Positions 63,099-64,000 of a stretch of DNA of 64,000 nt are shown piece by piece. Position 1 is the first letter of the stretch. The number at the start of each line of letters is the position of its first letter. The notes under the pieces are model-generated. The model made no database searches, was not told the DNA's origin, and worked only from the letters and a program-made list of their open reading frames with translations. A program made the position numbers and the translations under genes. The DNA is from CAIOYC01 sp964243985. Its GTDB lineage: Bacteria > Pseudomonadota > Alphaproteobacteria > Caulobacterales > Caulobacteraceae. The stretch covers positions 13,822 to 77,821 of the forward strand of contig CAXTHJ010000006.1 of NCBI GenBank assembly GCA_964243985.1, read 5' to 3'.

Positions 63099-63920
63099 TC
63101 AACGACAGCGCAAAACGATCTTGCGATATAGGATTTCGGCCTCAGATTTCGCAGTCTCAGACGGTTCAATTTTAGCGTCGTCAAAGAAACTGCGCGCCGA
63201 TTTAAACTCTTGATCGATGAAGCCTGCAATGGTTGGCGGGAGCGGCCCCACGCCCATCTCGTGAGAGGCAGCTTTTTGTCGAAGCAAATCAGCGATGCAC
63301 TCGTGAACGAGTTTCGGCAGGTCGCTTTCGCCTATCAGCTCTTGAAAGTTCATAGGTGGCACGTTTGCTTCGGGGTGGTGGCGCAGCCAGCGCAAGGCGG
63401 CGGCGGGTCGCGCGGCGTAGAAAATCTTTTTCTGTGGCACAGCTTGATCGTCGGCGAAGTAAACGCGCCGTTGGCGTTCGCCGAGGTGGAGATAGTGACG
63501 GGCGGTCAACTCTCTGCTTGCGTGCCGGCTTGCGAAATCCAGCAACTCGGCACGAAACCATTCATCGCCGCGATAAATGATCTGCGATTTTAGCCACTCC
63601 AGAATAACAGCATTTCCTTTGAGAAGAAGTTTGATGGCCTTGCCGAGGTCCCACCCATTCACATCAAATATAGCGTCAAGCGGCGTCTCGATGACGTCCC
63701 GTCGAGGCCAAGGCGTGAGATGCTGGCTTGTGGGCCGCACGAAGACGAACCGACAATCATAGTCACTATCCGGGGAAGGAAAGCCCCACGCACGGCTTCC
63801 GCTCTCCACCGCCCAAGGAATGGCGACCGCTTCCGTGGTACAGATACCCGCCAGCCGCTGATCAATTTCGGCGACCACATCTGGAGCAAAGGACGGAGGA
63901 ATTTGGCGAAGGCTGCTCAT
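63099..63920 (-). CDS. Nucleotidyltransferase-superfamily protein (PF10127-type)
   Basis: This 273-residue protein has the polymerase-beta-like signature SGSRAWGFPSPDSDYDCRF, with GS and the DxD metal pair, followed by a helical C-terminal part. This matches the RNA-repair-associated or uncharacterised predicted nucleotidyltransferases of PF10127. The ATG at 63920 follows AGGG. The substrate is unknown. The remaining 80 bp of the window hold no supported feature. Confidence 0.8.
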   Translation of the reverse strand: MSSLRQIPPSFAPDVVAEIDQRLAGICTTEAVAIPWAVESGSRAWGFPSPDSDYDCRFVFVRPTSQHLTPWPRRDVIETPLDAIFDVNGWDLGKAIKLLLKGNAVILEWLKSQIIYRGDEWFRAELLDFASRHASRELTARHYLHLGERQRRVYFADDQAVPQKKIFYAARPAAALRWLRHHPEANVPPMNFQELIGESDLPKLVHECIADLLRQKAASHEMGVGPLPPTIAGFIDQEFKSARSFFDDAKIEPSETAKSEAEILYRKIVLRCR

Positions 63921-64000
63921 TTCAGCCCTTTTCCATAATACCCGCTGGCACTGGAAGGTAGGGCGCCAACGCATCCAATAACGACCCGCCCCTAAACCAC

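Overview
The window reads as a high-GC alphaproteobacterial chromosome, most likely Caulobacterales (Caulobacter, Phenylobacterium or a relative). The main pointers are a CpdR-type single-domain response regulator, a cyoABCD quinol oxidase, many PAS kinases, and the core genes galU and rimO in the right third. This placement is inferred from gene content; no 16S gene is present.

Layout. (1) 1-12.6 kb is an intact aromatic-degradation cluster around a MarR regulator. The left-pointing operon encodes a flavin-dependent oxygenase, a gamma-resorcylate-type decarboxylase, an NTF2/SnoaL-like protein and a metallo-beta-lactamase-fold hydrolase. The right-pointing genes encode a flavin reductase, aldehyde and alcohol dehydrogenases, a second SnoaL-like protein, a FAH-fold hydrolase, an extradiol-type VOC dioxygenase, an aldo/keto reductase and an SDR. 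A palindrome (TTGCR-NN-YGCAA) recurs four times at the control points. (2) 12.8-16.8 kb is cyoABCD, with every junction overlapping by 4 bp. (3) 17-47 kb is accessory DNA: two Crp/Fnr regulators, PAS kinases, receivers, an S9 peptidase, oleate hydratase, BON and PRC-barrel proteins, transhydrogenase and alcohol/aldehyde dehydrogenases. Nine genes here carry an in-frame stop or a frameshift, and at least two more survive only as fragments. (4) 47-52 kb holds acetate kinase, phosphoketolase, a three-BON protein and a C-terminal stub of a P-type ATPase, ending at tRNA-Ser(CGA). (5) 52.4-64 kb is intact and core-like: N-formylglutamate amidohydrolase, cpdR, a glycosyltransferase, galU, a MobA-like transferase, a LuxR-type locus with an unusual embedded frame, succinate-semialdehyde dehydrogenase, rimO and a nucleotidyltransferase.

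How the parts work together. The left cluster should decarboxylate, hydroxylate and ring-cleave a phenolic acid, then oxidise and hydrolyse the product under MarR control. In 35-52 kb, five copies of TGNGTAGTTTCCGA lie 66-137 bp upstream of genes, each pointing toward its gene. They resemble FixJ-type sites and define a candidate low-oxygen or stress regulon: phosphoketolase/acetate kinase for ATP, transhydrogenase and dehydrogenases for redox, and PRC/BON proteins for the envelope. The most notable observations are these two motif-defined regulons, the dispersed SnoaL family (three genes and one remnant), the confinement of broken genes to the middle of the window, and the overlapping-frame LuxR locus.
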